From the NCBI RefSeq assembly GCF_022605725.1, contig NC_065551.1, positions 26,350,001-26,414,000 of the forward strand: DNA of 64,000 nt. Reading direction: 5' to 3'. The notes under the pieces were generated by a model, which saw nothing but the letters and a program-made list of their open reading frames with translations, was not told the origin of the DNA and did not search any database. This DNA comes from Anthonomus grandis grandis. Taxonomy: Eukaryota; Arthropoda; Insecta; Coleoptera; Curculionidae. Position numbers and translations under genes: made by a program. This document shows positions 12,897 to 24,800 of the stretch, piece by piece. The number at the start of each line of letters is the position of its first letter. The stretch's first letter is position 1.

Positions 12897-15737
12897 TAAG
12901 TGATTTATTTTTAACGGACTTTATCAAAAATTTAAGAAATGTTCAGATATTTAATGGATGAGTTACAACTGGTGACATTTAATCATACATCGACCCGTTG
13001 CAACAAGCTAAATACATTTGTTCTCTTATAAAGAATGTTTTTTCTTGTCAGTGATTTTCAGGTGCATCCATCTAAAATCGTTGTTTATGGTGTTTTATTT
13101 TCTTCCCTGCTTCTTATACGATATCATATGGATCTTAACAATAACTAGTAGGCTATATTGGTTTATTTTTCTATTTAATTAATACTTACCTTCCAGAAAA
13201 AATAATTTTAATCAATAACTTTCATATCAAATGAATCTTAAATCGCAGTGAAACTAGGAATAAATAAAACGTTAATTATATTTATCGTAATAGTTATAAT
13301 AATGTATACTCACAATACACAGTATTTTTATATATTATGTACAAAATTTACATAGTAGTATAGACATCACAATTTTCCCTATTATAGTATTTTTTGTAAC
13401 GCTCGCTATTATTACTTACAAGCTAGATACACTGTACAGAAAAACTCTTAACATGTAAAACTCAAAAATTAAACCTTATATATAAATAAACGAAACTAAA
13501 ACTACCTATTCACATGTATGGTACATCGTGTGTAAATTAAAAAAAAAAGTAATTCGTACAACTATTATTTTATATATGCTACAATTTTTTATATAACCTA
13601 TAGCTTTGCAATTTGTTTAGATAGTTTTGGGGTGGGGTTTTAGAATGATTATTTAATTTTTTACGTAGGAATCTTATTAAATTATTCATTGCGTTCGTTT
13701 AATGATTCTATATTATAGCGCTTCCTTATTTTGAATGTGATTACAATTTTTGGCTTTGTTCAGATACATATTTTTGAGCTTATTAATTAAGATAAGAAAC
13801 TAGGGAAATGTGACGTTTAATTTACAATTTTTTGCTGATGTGGTATTAAGTTAAACTGCAGAGCCTAAAATTGATTGTACATTTATAAAATTATTTAAAT
13901 AAAGATAAGTATGCATCAAGATAAATATGAAAAACAATAATTGAACATTTACTAATATGAATTAAGAAAAGTTAAATATACCCCACTTATTGTATATTAT
14001 TAAAAACCAATTATGTAGCAGATTTATAATATTTAAAAATTGAAGCCACTTGGTCCATTGTCGAATTATGCCGCGATTGTTAGAAAAGGCGGTCAGTAAG
14101 TGGCCTGGCCGAACGCTTGATCTATCTCTATGTAATTAGGCTTAAACAAAAATAAAACAAGAGTATGCCATTTGAAGAAGATAAACTATATAGAAGTCAT
14201 AAATTTAAGTTTTTACTAACAAAACATTGTGACATTTTAATTTATAAATTTTTAAGAAAAAAACACCACCCTAAAACTCTAAATCTCCAAGACTACTTCG
14301 AAGAAGGGTAACATTTAAATTTAAACGTTTACAGCCTGTAGAAACGCAAGGGTTAAGCTGCATCAGTATGTTACATCTAAAGTTAAATATTCTTGTAGTT
14401 TTCTTTTAGTTAGCGTCGCCTTCGTCCCAAAAGAAACCCAAAAAAATGTAAAAAAAAATTTTTAAAAAAACTCCATTCTTATTGCAAAAGGGGGGCAAAA
14501 GCGACGCTCTTTGTGGCCATGAATACAAACAAATCACCTTGTTAATAACAAATTAAAAAAAAACGTTTCTATACAAAGCCTTTCATACATTTTCTCTCGA
14601 TCTGTTCGTATACCGATGGCGACAATTGAGAAAAAAAAACTCTAAACTGTTTCGTATGACTACAAAATAAATAAATTAATAACAAGAAGCATATATAAAA
14701 AATAAACTTTTAAACAACCTAACCCCAATATAAGAAAAACCAAAAAAAAACTCTAAAAGTTACTTTTGCACTTTCTTTACAAATATTGTAAGGATCGTCC
14801 AAAAGTTGGATTGACACAAGAAATTTTTTTTCGTTTTAAATGGCTTCAAAAGGTTTTTACAAGAAAAAATTAAGGATCTATTCCGACTTTTGTCTTATTG
14901 AAACTGCTTACTAATTGAATATAATTATATTACATATAATGTTATATATAATATAATTATTTTATATATTGCATGTATCATAAATTTCTTCGTTTATTAT
15001 CATGTGTTTAAGTTTAATTATTTCGAAAGTCTGATTAGCATCATCTAAATAAATGGAAAATTATCTTTCATATATATTTAAAAATATTCCTTGTGCCAAC
15101 CTATAGAAAAGGAGATACAAAAAATATATTAAAGGACGCGAATATGAAAATAAAGATCTTCTAAACAAAGAAAAACTCTTTATTACAAAACTAAGTTCAA
15201 ATATGAGATCTCTTATGTAGGTAAATTATCATTTTTTTTTTAAATATTTTTTAACATTTTTATAATATAGTAACGCATCTTTAGAAATCACAGTGAAACT
15301 TTTTTTTAATAGTTAAGTATAGTGTTTTTATTTTTTTTATACATATCCATAATGTTCTTTTGTAAACGGCATATTTAGTAGTGTAGTTAAATTTTTATTA
15401 ATAGTATTAATAATATTTTTTTCGTTTGGAGTAAGACACAACAGCACATTACTTAACACACTTTTAAAGTCCGCATTCTCGGCCCCTTAAATATCAAAAG
15501 CCTTCCCATACATAAACTGTTGTTCTAAGAATTAAAAAAAAATAACGTAAAACATTTTATGGGCCGAACACGGAATCATAACGAATAAGCAACATCTACT
15601 CGAGGCGACACTTTCGGGACATCTTTAGACATTTTAAAGTCGAAGACTTTAAGACAAAATGACTAGCAAAGACACATTTTTTTTCTGTTTCACAAGTAGT
15701 TACCAAAACTTTGACCCTCATTTAGCTCTGGATCAGT
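12897..15737 (-). other. spen 3' UTR plus intergenic DNA
   Basis: AT-rich sequence without coding signal, following the spen stop. The proximal part must be 3' UTR, but I cannot place the polyadenylation site because TTTATT (reverse AATAAA) is too frequent here. Two small inverted-repeat pairs are visible (CCACTT at 14046 with AAGTGG near 14098; AGCGTCGC at 14412 with GCGACGCT at 14501). The distal part ends at the transposon boundary. Confidence 0.5.
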
Positions 15738-15866
15738 TCACACTGTGGTTATGACGATAAGGAGATGGGCGATATCGGCCACCCTCTCGAGAAGACTTGG
15801 CGCTATTCTGCGTAGATTTTCGTTGACAAAGTCGCAAGAGGGAAAGATGTGAACCACGTAAGCAGG
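15738..15866 (-). CDS. spen: spen terminal coding exon: SPOC C-terminus and stop
   Basis: Acceptor TTTTTTTTCAG. Encodes PAYVVHIFPSCDFVNENLRR, IAPSLLERVADIAHLLIVI, TTV and stop TGA at 15738-15740. Ending at the SPOC domain with LLIVI.TV is the family norm, so this is the true C-terminus. The join gives HP|PAYV, one residue longer than the QPAYV usual in relatives. Confidence 0.97.
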   Translation of the reverse strand, partial: PAYVVHIFPSCDFVNENLRRIAPSLLERVADIAHLLIVITTV

Positions 15867-18800
15867 CTGAAAAAAAATAAACTATTAGAATTTGTTTTCA
15901 AAATTGGTCTCTAGAATTTATGTTTTATAGAAAGCATATACAGAATAAGCATATTATATAGATGCAATTTTCTCGATAACCCTGTATATTACTCAAAAAC
16001 GCTCGGACCCGTTGATTTTTCTGTTTTCTTGGGCATTTTTTCCGTAAAAAGTTAGTATACATAGTAGCTGAGTAGAAGTTATAATAACAAACTTTATGTT
16101 TTCAAATTTCGATTCTACATAAAATTCTAAACACATTTTATGTATAATGTCCCACATCTAAATCTAACCATTTTTGACGTATTGACTGTCGACCAATTTG
16201 CACATTTAACATTCTATAAAATTTGGATAAAGAAACGGAGTGCTGGGAAGAATACCTTAAGAAGGTAAACTGTCAACGTCATTATTAACAAGTGTCGTCA
16301 CAATAAAACGATTATTACTTAAACTACTACTACTACTACTATATTCTTTCTACTGTCTTTTAATAGTTAGCCTTTCTTTTGGGGATTTTGTTTGGGAGTG
16401 GTTGGAGTGGGGGGGGGGGATCTGCTCTGCTGACTCCTAAACACTGCTACTGCTAATGATTACTTAAACTAAGACTATTACTTCGTAATAAAAAATCAGC
16501 AACGAACTAATATTCTAATAATAGCTGGAAATGGTGATATGAAAAGGAATCAGGGAGAGGTTTGCAGACTATGTAACGAAACATATCCAAATATGAACAT
16601 AACGCATGGTAAGCAAAATTTTATCCACATCAGCAAATATGGTTTTAATGGGACGATGCTCTTGCGTATTTTGGAAAAAAGGTACGGCAGTCCCTCGATG
16701 AAGTCTTTTCCAACATATGTATACGGAGAAGAAGGGGGAGTGTCAATTGGCCGGTTATATCTCCGCATCTTAATGCATTAGACTATTTTCTATGGGGCTA
16801 CTATGGAAAATACATAGAAGCTAGTTCGGTTTTAAAATATTAAGGAATTCAAAGGGCGCGTAAGAGAAATATATCGCCAGTAACTATACAACATTTCTAT
16901 GATAGACCAGGATTTTGTCAATGGTGTTTACTTCGAACGAAAAAAAAATACGTATCTATGGCAGATAGATACGTATTTTTTTACATTTTTTGGACCCTGT
17001 ATATTAATTTAATAAATGCTGTTTAGCATCATATCAATCTAGAATTTGAATACCTTTACCTTTACTTAAATTTAAATATTTCAATTTATTTCATGTCTAA
17101 TTTTCTTTAATATAATAGTGTTTTTATAATTTAAGTTTTTTTCTGGTCCAAAATTAAAAATTCTATAATTATTTAAGAAAACATAAAAAAAATAAATAAT
17201 GCAAACGCAATTAAATAAAATAATTTTAAAAAAAATTACAAAACAAATATTCTGACTTTACTAATTGACAGACTCTTTTACTGGCTGCACTACACTAAAA
17301 TTTAAAAAAATTGTTAGAAAATATTAAAATATAAACAGCCTATATAAAAGTTGCATACAATAATCTTTCACAATTTCTTTTTTAATAAAAATGAATGCAA
17401 TTATTATTGACATTTTTTTATTTTTGTCTCAAAAATTCAGCAATAATTAATCTTATTATATTTTTTGTTGAAAATCAAAAGTTATTAAAAAACAATTGTT
17501 TCAACAATGTTTCATGTGAAAGTTGTATGGTATATAAATCGCTATCTATATTCAGAAAATTTGAATCGGGAATTTTAAATTCGGTATGAGAAAATCGAAA
17601 AATGGTATACGTAATAAATAATTTTTCACTAATTACGTAAATTAAAAAAAAAAAACATTCCTCCATAAGTATGAAAAGTTACTGGAAAAAATTAAGTAAA
17701 TTAAATATTGATTTGAAATATATCTTCAAAGCTGTATTAGATGTGAATTATTTCTCGTGACCTCAGTTCGTAAGCTTGGTTAATTTTTTTGGTTGGAAAT
17801 AAGTAAAAAAAACTACTTCAGACGATCGATTTTTTGTTGACGTTTCGACCTCTATGAGATCATCCTCAGGACTCATGAACAAAAATACAAAAAAAAACAA
17901 AAAGGTTAAATTTTCGCACACAGTAAAAGTAATAAATGCTCAATTAAAATTAAGTTTTCTTTGGTCTAATTTAAGTATTTTGCATAAAATTAATTCATTT
18001 GAAAAATTGATATAATAGGGTGTGACTTTTAAACTTTTTAAATTAAAAGCTAAAAGGTAACAACAATATGTGAAACATTCTATCAAAATTTAAAAAAATT
18101 TATATACACCTACATCGTAGATCGTCTTCGTTAATTATGATAATAATTATTATAAATAGTAAAACCATGATTTATTTATTATACACAAAGATTTATACGA
18201 TATTCGTACTCGAGTTTTTAATTTATTTTTTTTTTTAACCATACGAGTATATTTTGAGAGATGAATAGGGACAATAGCTGTGAGACTAATATTCTTATCA
18301 ACTATAGAAAAGCAAAACATTGATAAGTTGTATGTTCATTGTCAACGTCCTGTTTTTTATGTATGTTAGTTGAGTATTTTATATTTATTCATTTCATTTA
18401 AAAGTTGGATTTAGATGTTGAAACTTTAAGTGGTCAGGAAGAGCAATTTTTGAATTAAGGTTTTATACTTCTTTTATAATCAGAAATTCTAGCTTTTAAA
18501 TATCTTGACGTTAATCTGATGTAAACACCATCACATTCACAACATGGAATTTTATAGATTGCATTACTTTCTAGGTCCTTTGGTTTTCGTTCTTAAAAGC
18601 CATGTTAGTATTACCGACATGGTATTTAGCGAGATGGTATTTTAAAGATTTTTTTTAAATGTTTTGATTTGGTATTTTTAAAATTAAAAACACTACATTA
18701 AAAGTTTAAACCTATACTATATCCTGCAGGACATTTGAATCTATATATCATAGAGATTTGGCACAAAATTCTAAGAATGTTCTTATTTCTGGAATCAAAG

Positions 18801-21800
18801 GCCGTGTAAGCCAATATTCTTAAAACGAACATATTTAGATAACCTTACAGGAATAAATAAAGCTTTTTTTAGAAGAACTTAAGATTATTCTGGTACTGTT
18901 AATATTCCTAATGTTCTGTTTGCGAAATACAAAATTGTGCACAATTAATACAGAAACAATTGTGCAGTAAAATAATTAATTTAATTATTTATTAATTAAA
19001 ATTAGAAAGGATAATTAAACTTACTGGATGAGTTGTTCCAGGCGCCGCCACATTAACAATACCGGCTGCCTGTTTCTGCTGCAAGTATGTGATAAATCCG
19101 TACGTTAAGTTCGTTGATTGTTTTAATACGTCCATGTGATCATGCCCACAGGGCAACGCTAGTAGCATACAATGTTCTTTTTCCATCTAAAAATAAATAA
19201 CTCGCATTAAATCGTTTCTTATCTAAATCCATCAATTTAGCAAATAAATAGCACATATCAGTCCCACTATCAATAAATTTGCCATCACGGTTTATCACAG
19301 GCTGGTCTAACAGTTGTCATCATATAAAATGGAAAGGAATATAATTGTTTAAACGATGTTGGGATACTTACTTGCATTTTTCTAGCCACCCCTTCGACTT
19401 GCATCGGTTCTAACCTCATTCTTTGAAATATTCTGAGGGGTGGCGTGGATCCATCCGTGTTCTTTGGTAGGCTACACTTAGCAACGTCGTCATTGCCAGA
19501 TACGTAATACATTTGGACTGCCGCTTGGTCGTTCTTTAGCGCCAATAGGCCTTGCCACATTAAAGGATATTGCTAGAAAAAAATAAAAAATTGAAAGAAA
19601 ATATATAATTAATATTATACAGGGTAAGATAGCAGGAATGATCATCTCAGACTAAATCAGAAAAAAATTGTTTCGCGTAAAAAAATTTATGCCCAAAATA
19701 AAACAGAGATTTGACAATATGGTTTTTTTTTCATATGGCATTATTTTAAGAAATATCACCTGTACACTTACTTATAACATACTACATAATGGTATTATTA
19801 GATTTTATATTAGTCATTTCGTTATCAAGAAACCATTATAGGGTTTAAAAGCCTCATACGGCTTGAATCAAAAATTCTTCTATTTTTTATGTCAACGGTG
19901 AATCGCATGTCACGTTGAAATACATTGCATATAAGGAGGATGGTGTTTTTCCTGCTAAAGGACAGAATCATTCTAAGCTACTTAAAATTCCTATTATTTA
20001 TAAATTTAACGCTAGATCTTTGTTAACTTTGTATTACAATCGCCCCAGATCTAATATGCTTATTAAAGCCCCATTATATTTTGTTTATATAAACTATTGT
20101 TATATGTTTAGTGATTATTTAAAAGTTATAACTGATAACATTGCTTAAACACTTACAATATACCTACAATGTACCTATGTAACTCTGATTCATTTTGAGT
20201 TTTATGGATCAGCCTATCTTGTTAGTTGCTATACTTAAAAGTGTACTTTTTCTTGTGACATTTTGTTCCTAACATTATTTATTGTAATATTCATTGATTT
20301 TGAAAGATGTCGTTTTTTTATACAAATTTAAGTTCTTTCGAAATAGCTCAGCAGCAATAACTAAAGACGAACCTAATTAACCAAAACTTAATTTCGCAAC
20401 AGATACCAAGATCCTCATGCATAGGAAACCATGCATTAAACTAGATAATTTCATTGTAAAGAACTAGAACTTAACAATAGCAACAACCCCGATTACTCTT
20501 TATTGTGAGAACGTTAAGTTAATTAAATACCAGATATCACAATTGATAATTTATAGTATGCCAAATATGGTATCTCAAAAACAGCTAAAAATTTAACCAA
20601 TTTTTTTATTCAAAAAATATTTGAAATATTAAACTACTAAAAATCGCCAAGCCTGTAATAACTAAAGGCCTGCAGAATAAAATTAAAAATTACGTTTTTT
20701 TAAGTTGATGCTCTACTTTATTGATTCATAAAGAACCCAAACTTTTAAACATGCAAGTAACTAACGATAAACTGATGGATGAAGATTTTAAGTTATAGTC
20801 TTACCTTTAGAAGCATAAAGAGACTTTCTGCTTGTGGTGGTACTTGACTGGCTAAAGGTGGAGTAGCCGCCTGAATGCCTCTTTGAGCAGTAGGAGCATC
20901 TACGCCGATATGTTTGGCAACTGCGCCCATAAGGTTACCTGCTGCACCCAACCCGGCACCAACAAGCGGTAGAGATCGTTCTGAAATAAAAATTAAAATT
21001 TTTAACTCTATATACCTTCCAAATCTAATAGTTTTCGTTTAATTTAGTAAAAAATATATAACACCCTATATTATCTAAAAGGTTCAATTACTGATGATCA
21101 AATTGTAAGAGTTTGAGTGCCTATTACTGGTTTTTTGTAGCTAATGAATAACTAGTGTCGTCTCATTTTAATTTATATAAATATGTTTATAGTCTCTGTT
21201 TAGATCATATTGAAATAGAATCTAGGGGAGCCGTTTTAAGACAATTTTCCAAATTTAACGTCTAAATTACAACCCTCAAAAACTAGGTTGTTCAAAGATA
21301 AATAATAGATTTGTTCTACAAAGGAAATGCCTCTTCTATTAAATAATCAAAATAAAGCATCCCAAATAACTTTTTTATTTTAAATAGATGTTCACAATCT
21401 AAATTTAAGGCCCAGAGATACATTGACTATTCCAAGACTTGATTATTCCAAGATTATTGTTATTACTATATATTCAAAAGGTTTTCCTCATATAAGGCGG
21501 CCACGGCGATGAATGATGTGTATTCTTTTTTCAAGCAGGTATGATTTTGTTTTTCGAACTTTATGCAATTCTTGTTAGTTGTAGGGAAAAAAGGTTTCGT
21601 CTGTGTTTCTTGTTACTAACTACTTAACTACTGTGCCTAACTGATATTTAGAACTAATTTTATTTAAAAAGAATTGACACTGATTAAAAAATGAAAATGC
21701 AGAAATTTTTACTTTTAACGGTCATGTTCTATTTTCCTTGGCTTATACCTTGTATAAGCTTTAAAGAATAGTAACAACTGCTATAGTTAGTAATTTTTAC

Positions 21801-24800
21801 GAGTTCATTGATGTAGTAAAAAAGTACATTTTCCCCAATCTTGGTATTTTTAACTGATGCCACCCTATATTTTTATTACCAAAAAAAAACTACAACAAAT
21901 TAGCATGACGACTAGAATATAGTCCCTATTTCATTTAATATATTTAAAATAATAATTTTTTTTACCGTAAAGATACAAAATATAGACATCATTATATTAC
22001 TTTACCTCCAAAGTTAGGGTCATTCTATATTTTATTTAAGTGCTAATTATAACAAAAAATCTCTTTTTACATCTCCTAGATGTAAATGTTACACAATATT
22101 AATGATGTATGACTTTTTATATGTAAATAAGGGATTAATATTTATGTTTATCTTAGGTTCGCTGAGTTTTTCTTTTTGATACTATGGCCTCCATTTTCTT
22201 GCATTTTGACTATTTGCATCTTTTTCCTTTGTATAGATCTGGGCTTCGAGAATGAACTCGTGGTTAATGAAATTTAATTTCCTGCCGCTTTTATGGATAT
22301 TTATATAAAAAGTATGATGTATATAATGATAGACTGAAAACAAACATCAAAAAAGAAAATATTTCAATCTTATACATTAATTAGGAATTAAAAATATTTA
22401 TCAGCATACAGTATGACTATTTTCATGACATTCAATATAAATAGCTAACATATTTTGAGTTAAATATAGTTTTAATTATGAAAGTTATTTACCTCAATTC
22501 TGTTCACACCACTGAATCCTACGTCAAAATATCAAATTTAGCAATTTTTAAAATTATTTCCAAACTAGTGAAAACCGCAAGGTTTCTATGTTAATTTTTG
22601 TATGTCCCTTACTACTGCTTACTGTTTTACTTGGTCATTTGTTACTCCATATATAACAGAACAAGTCGAGAAAGAGAAACTGATGCATTGTAAGTAACTG
22701 ACTATCTTAACTAACTGATTTAAAACAGCAAAAAAACTTTTAAGATACCTAATTACAAATATATAAAATTCGGAAACTAAAATAACTACAAAAGTACAAA
22801 CAAACAGTATAGAAAAAGTTCAAACGTTGATCAGGCAGAACTGACTTTCAACAAGTTGTTAAATCCTTTTGTAGATTTAAATTAAAATAATCGAAAATGG
22901 TCAATTAATTAATTTACACACTTCACTACGAAAACACGATCTCTCACGACTACTAGAGATATATTTAAATATTTAAATCTCGCGCCAATATTTCGAACGT
23001 TACTGCATTGTACTGACAACTGACAACTATCGGTAATGCGGTTCCTTATATACTCGGCAGAACGACGAAGAATCAGCTGGTTTCTCGGTGTTTACAATAT
23101 CATAGACCACAAAGCTTATAATAACTTACATTTTAAGTATAATTTTAAGTTATATTTAATTTTGAAATATTTGAAGTTATATACTTATTTGTTTTAACGT
23201 ACGCAGGTAGTTGATTAAATAAGTTTACTCCCTCATAAAAAGGGTTCTTCTCAAAATTAACAAAGTTAAAACTTGGCAACAAAAAGGCATCCTCATATCT
23301 TACACTATATTTATTATGGTGTATTAATTCATAGTGTATATTTAATAAACCTTTTTTTTCACAAGTGTCTTTTAAGGCTGAAAAATTAAAAGTAGAGGCC
23401 ATATAGTTTGCTGCATATCTAGTCAATTTAAGAAAGAGGAGATAAGTGTTAAAAATTCAACTGATAATTCGCAGATAATTGAAACAGTATTTAAATTCAC
23501 GGACAAATTCTGAACATCCAACATACCTCTTGAACAATTTATTTAAATTTGTGCTTTTAGTTTTTTCTTAAATGTAATATGGAACTACCAGGGAATTACA
23601 ACAAAAAATGGGATACATCAGTGCCAAATTTAACGTTTGTTTGTTGTTTCTGCAATATTATATATAACGATTATTATTCACAACAGTCCAAAAGCCTCCT
23701 GAACTCACCTCCTCCATAAGGTATCTGAGGCCTATCGGGCGTACCCAGCGGCGCCCTCTCGTGAGCCAGATGTGCACTCATAGGTCTTTCTGGTATAACC
23801 GCTGTAGGTCGATCAGGTATTAAAAGTGTGCTGGGGTGGGAAGCAGTATGCGCCCCCAAAGGCGGCAAGCCTGCTCTGTCATGTGACGTGAGCGGTCTAT
23901 GAGCAGGTGGTGGCTCTGCCGGTTGCTGATCGAAGTACCTCGTGCCCGGATGGTAGGCAGGATGCCTTGCAGATAATGTATTATAAACTTGTCCGAGTGC
24001 TGGTGATTCTGTGTTAGAAAAATAAGATGGGTTAGGGTTAATTTCAGTATTGAATTATTTCAGCAGTAATTACCTGTAGTTCGGTCATGTGGGGAATGAT
24101 GGGGTACCGCTGCACCTCTGCCCGATAAAGCAAGACCTACAGGAGCTTCTTCACCTTCCTCTCCAGATTTTTCTAAGCTGGCAGATCTAGGAGAAGAAAA
24201 TTGGTTTAAATATGTCGAAATCTTCTAGTCAGATAACAGCAAACATTTCAGCATAACCTACCATTTTGGTACCATTAATGTAGTAATGTCCCTGACATAA
24301 GTGGCATATTGTAGCGACTTTTCGTAAGAATCTATTAGTATAATTTATTTATGATGTTCCGGAAATATTGGAATGTTTTTTTAAAAATGTTCATTATAAC
24401 AATTAAGGGTCTCTTCATAATAATTGAATACCAAAAACACTCCAAATTTAAGTTGGCAGCAGTGAGTACCGTCAAGCGTCAATAGCTTTGTTTAGCAAAA
24501 AGGGGAACCCCTGCATAAGCATCTTGCAAATTTGCAGGATGTTTTTGGCTTTATAAAATTTCAAATAAAATACAATTAAACCTTAAATTAAAGAAGTTTT
24601 AGTTTTGTGTGTGTCTGTTCTGTACTATGCAGGTAAGTGCGTTTTAAATCTATGAAATAATTGAATCCTTAAGAGTCATGTTTTCCAACTCATTTTTCCT
24701 TATTTAAAAAATAACTAAAAAATTAAACAAGTTGTTTTAATGAAGTTTGATAATGCTCATAATTAAAATTTATATATTATTTAAAAGATTTATAATTCTT

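Larger units (their letters stand above)
15867..19024 (-). other. spen last intron
   Basis: 3.2-kb intron between the two last SPOC exons. It holds a mariner-like remnant (16530-16995), an 18-bp perfect hairpin (16942-16982), an ACT microsatellite (16322-16340) and a Penelope-like remnant (17790-18650). The rest is AT-rich with no signal. Confidence 0.8.
20981..23708 (-). other. spen intron with candidate internal promoter and retroelement tail
   Basis: 2.7-kb intron immediately upstream of the SPOC-encoding exons. It contains a TATA/Inr promoter candidate (23012-23052) and an RT-tail remnant (23145-23440). No coding exon is seen in the rest. Confidence 0.75.

Noticed and set aside
14931..14965. 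AT-only palindrome-like tract
   Set aside because: Simple AT alternation forms palindromes by chance; no supporting context.
19915..20148. 77-codon plus-strand ORF in a spen intron
   Set aside because: AT-driven open frame with no recognisable motif and no splice partners.
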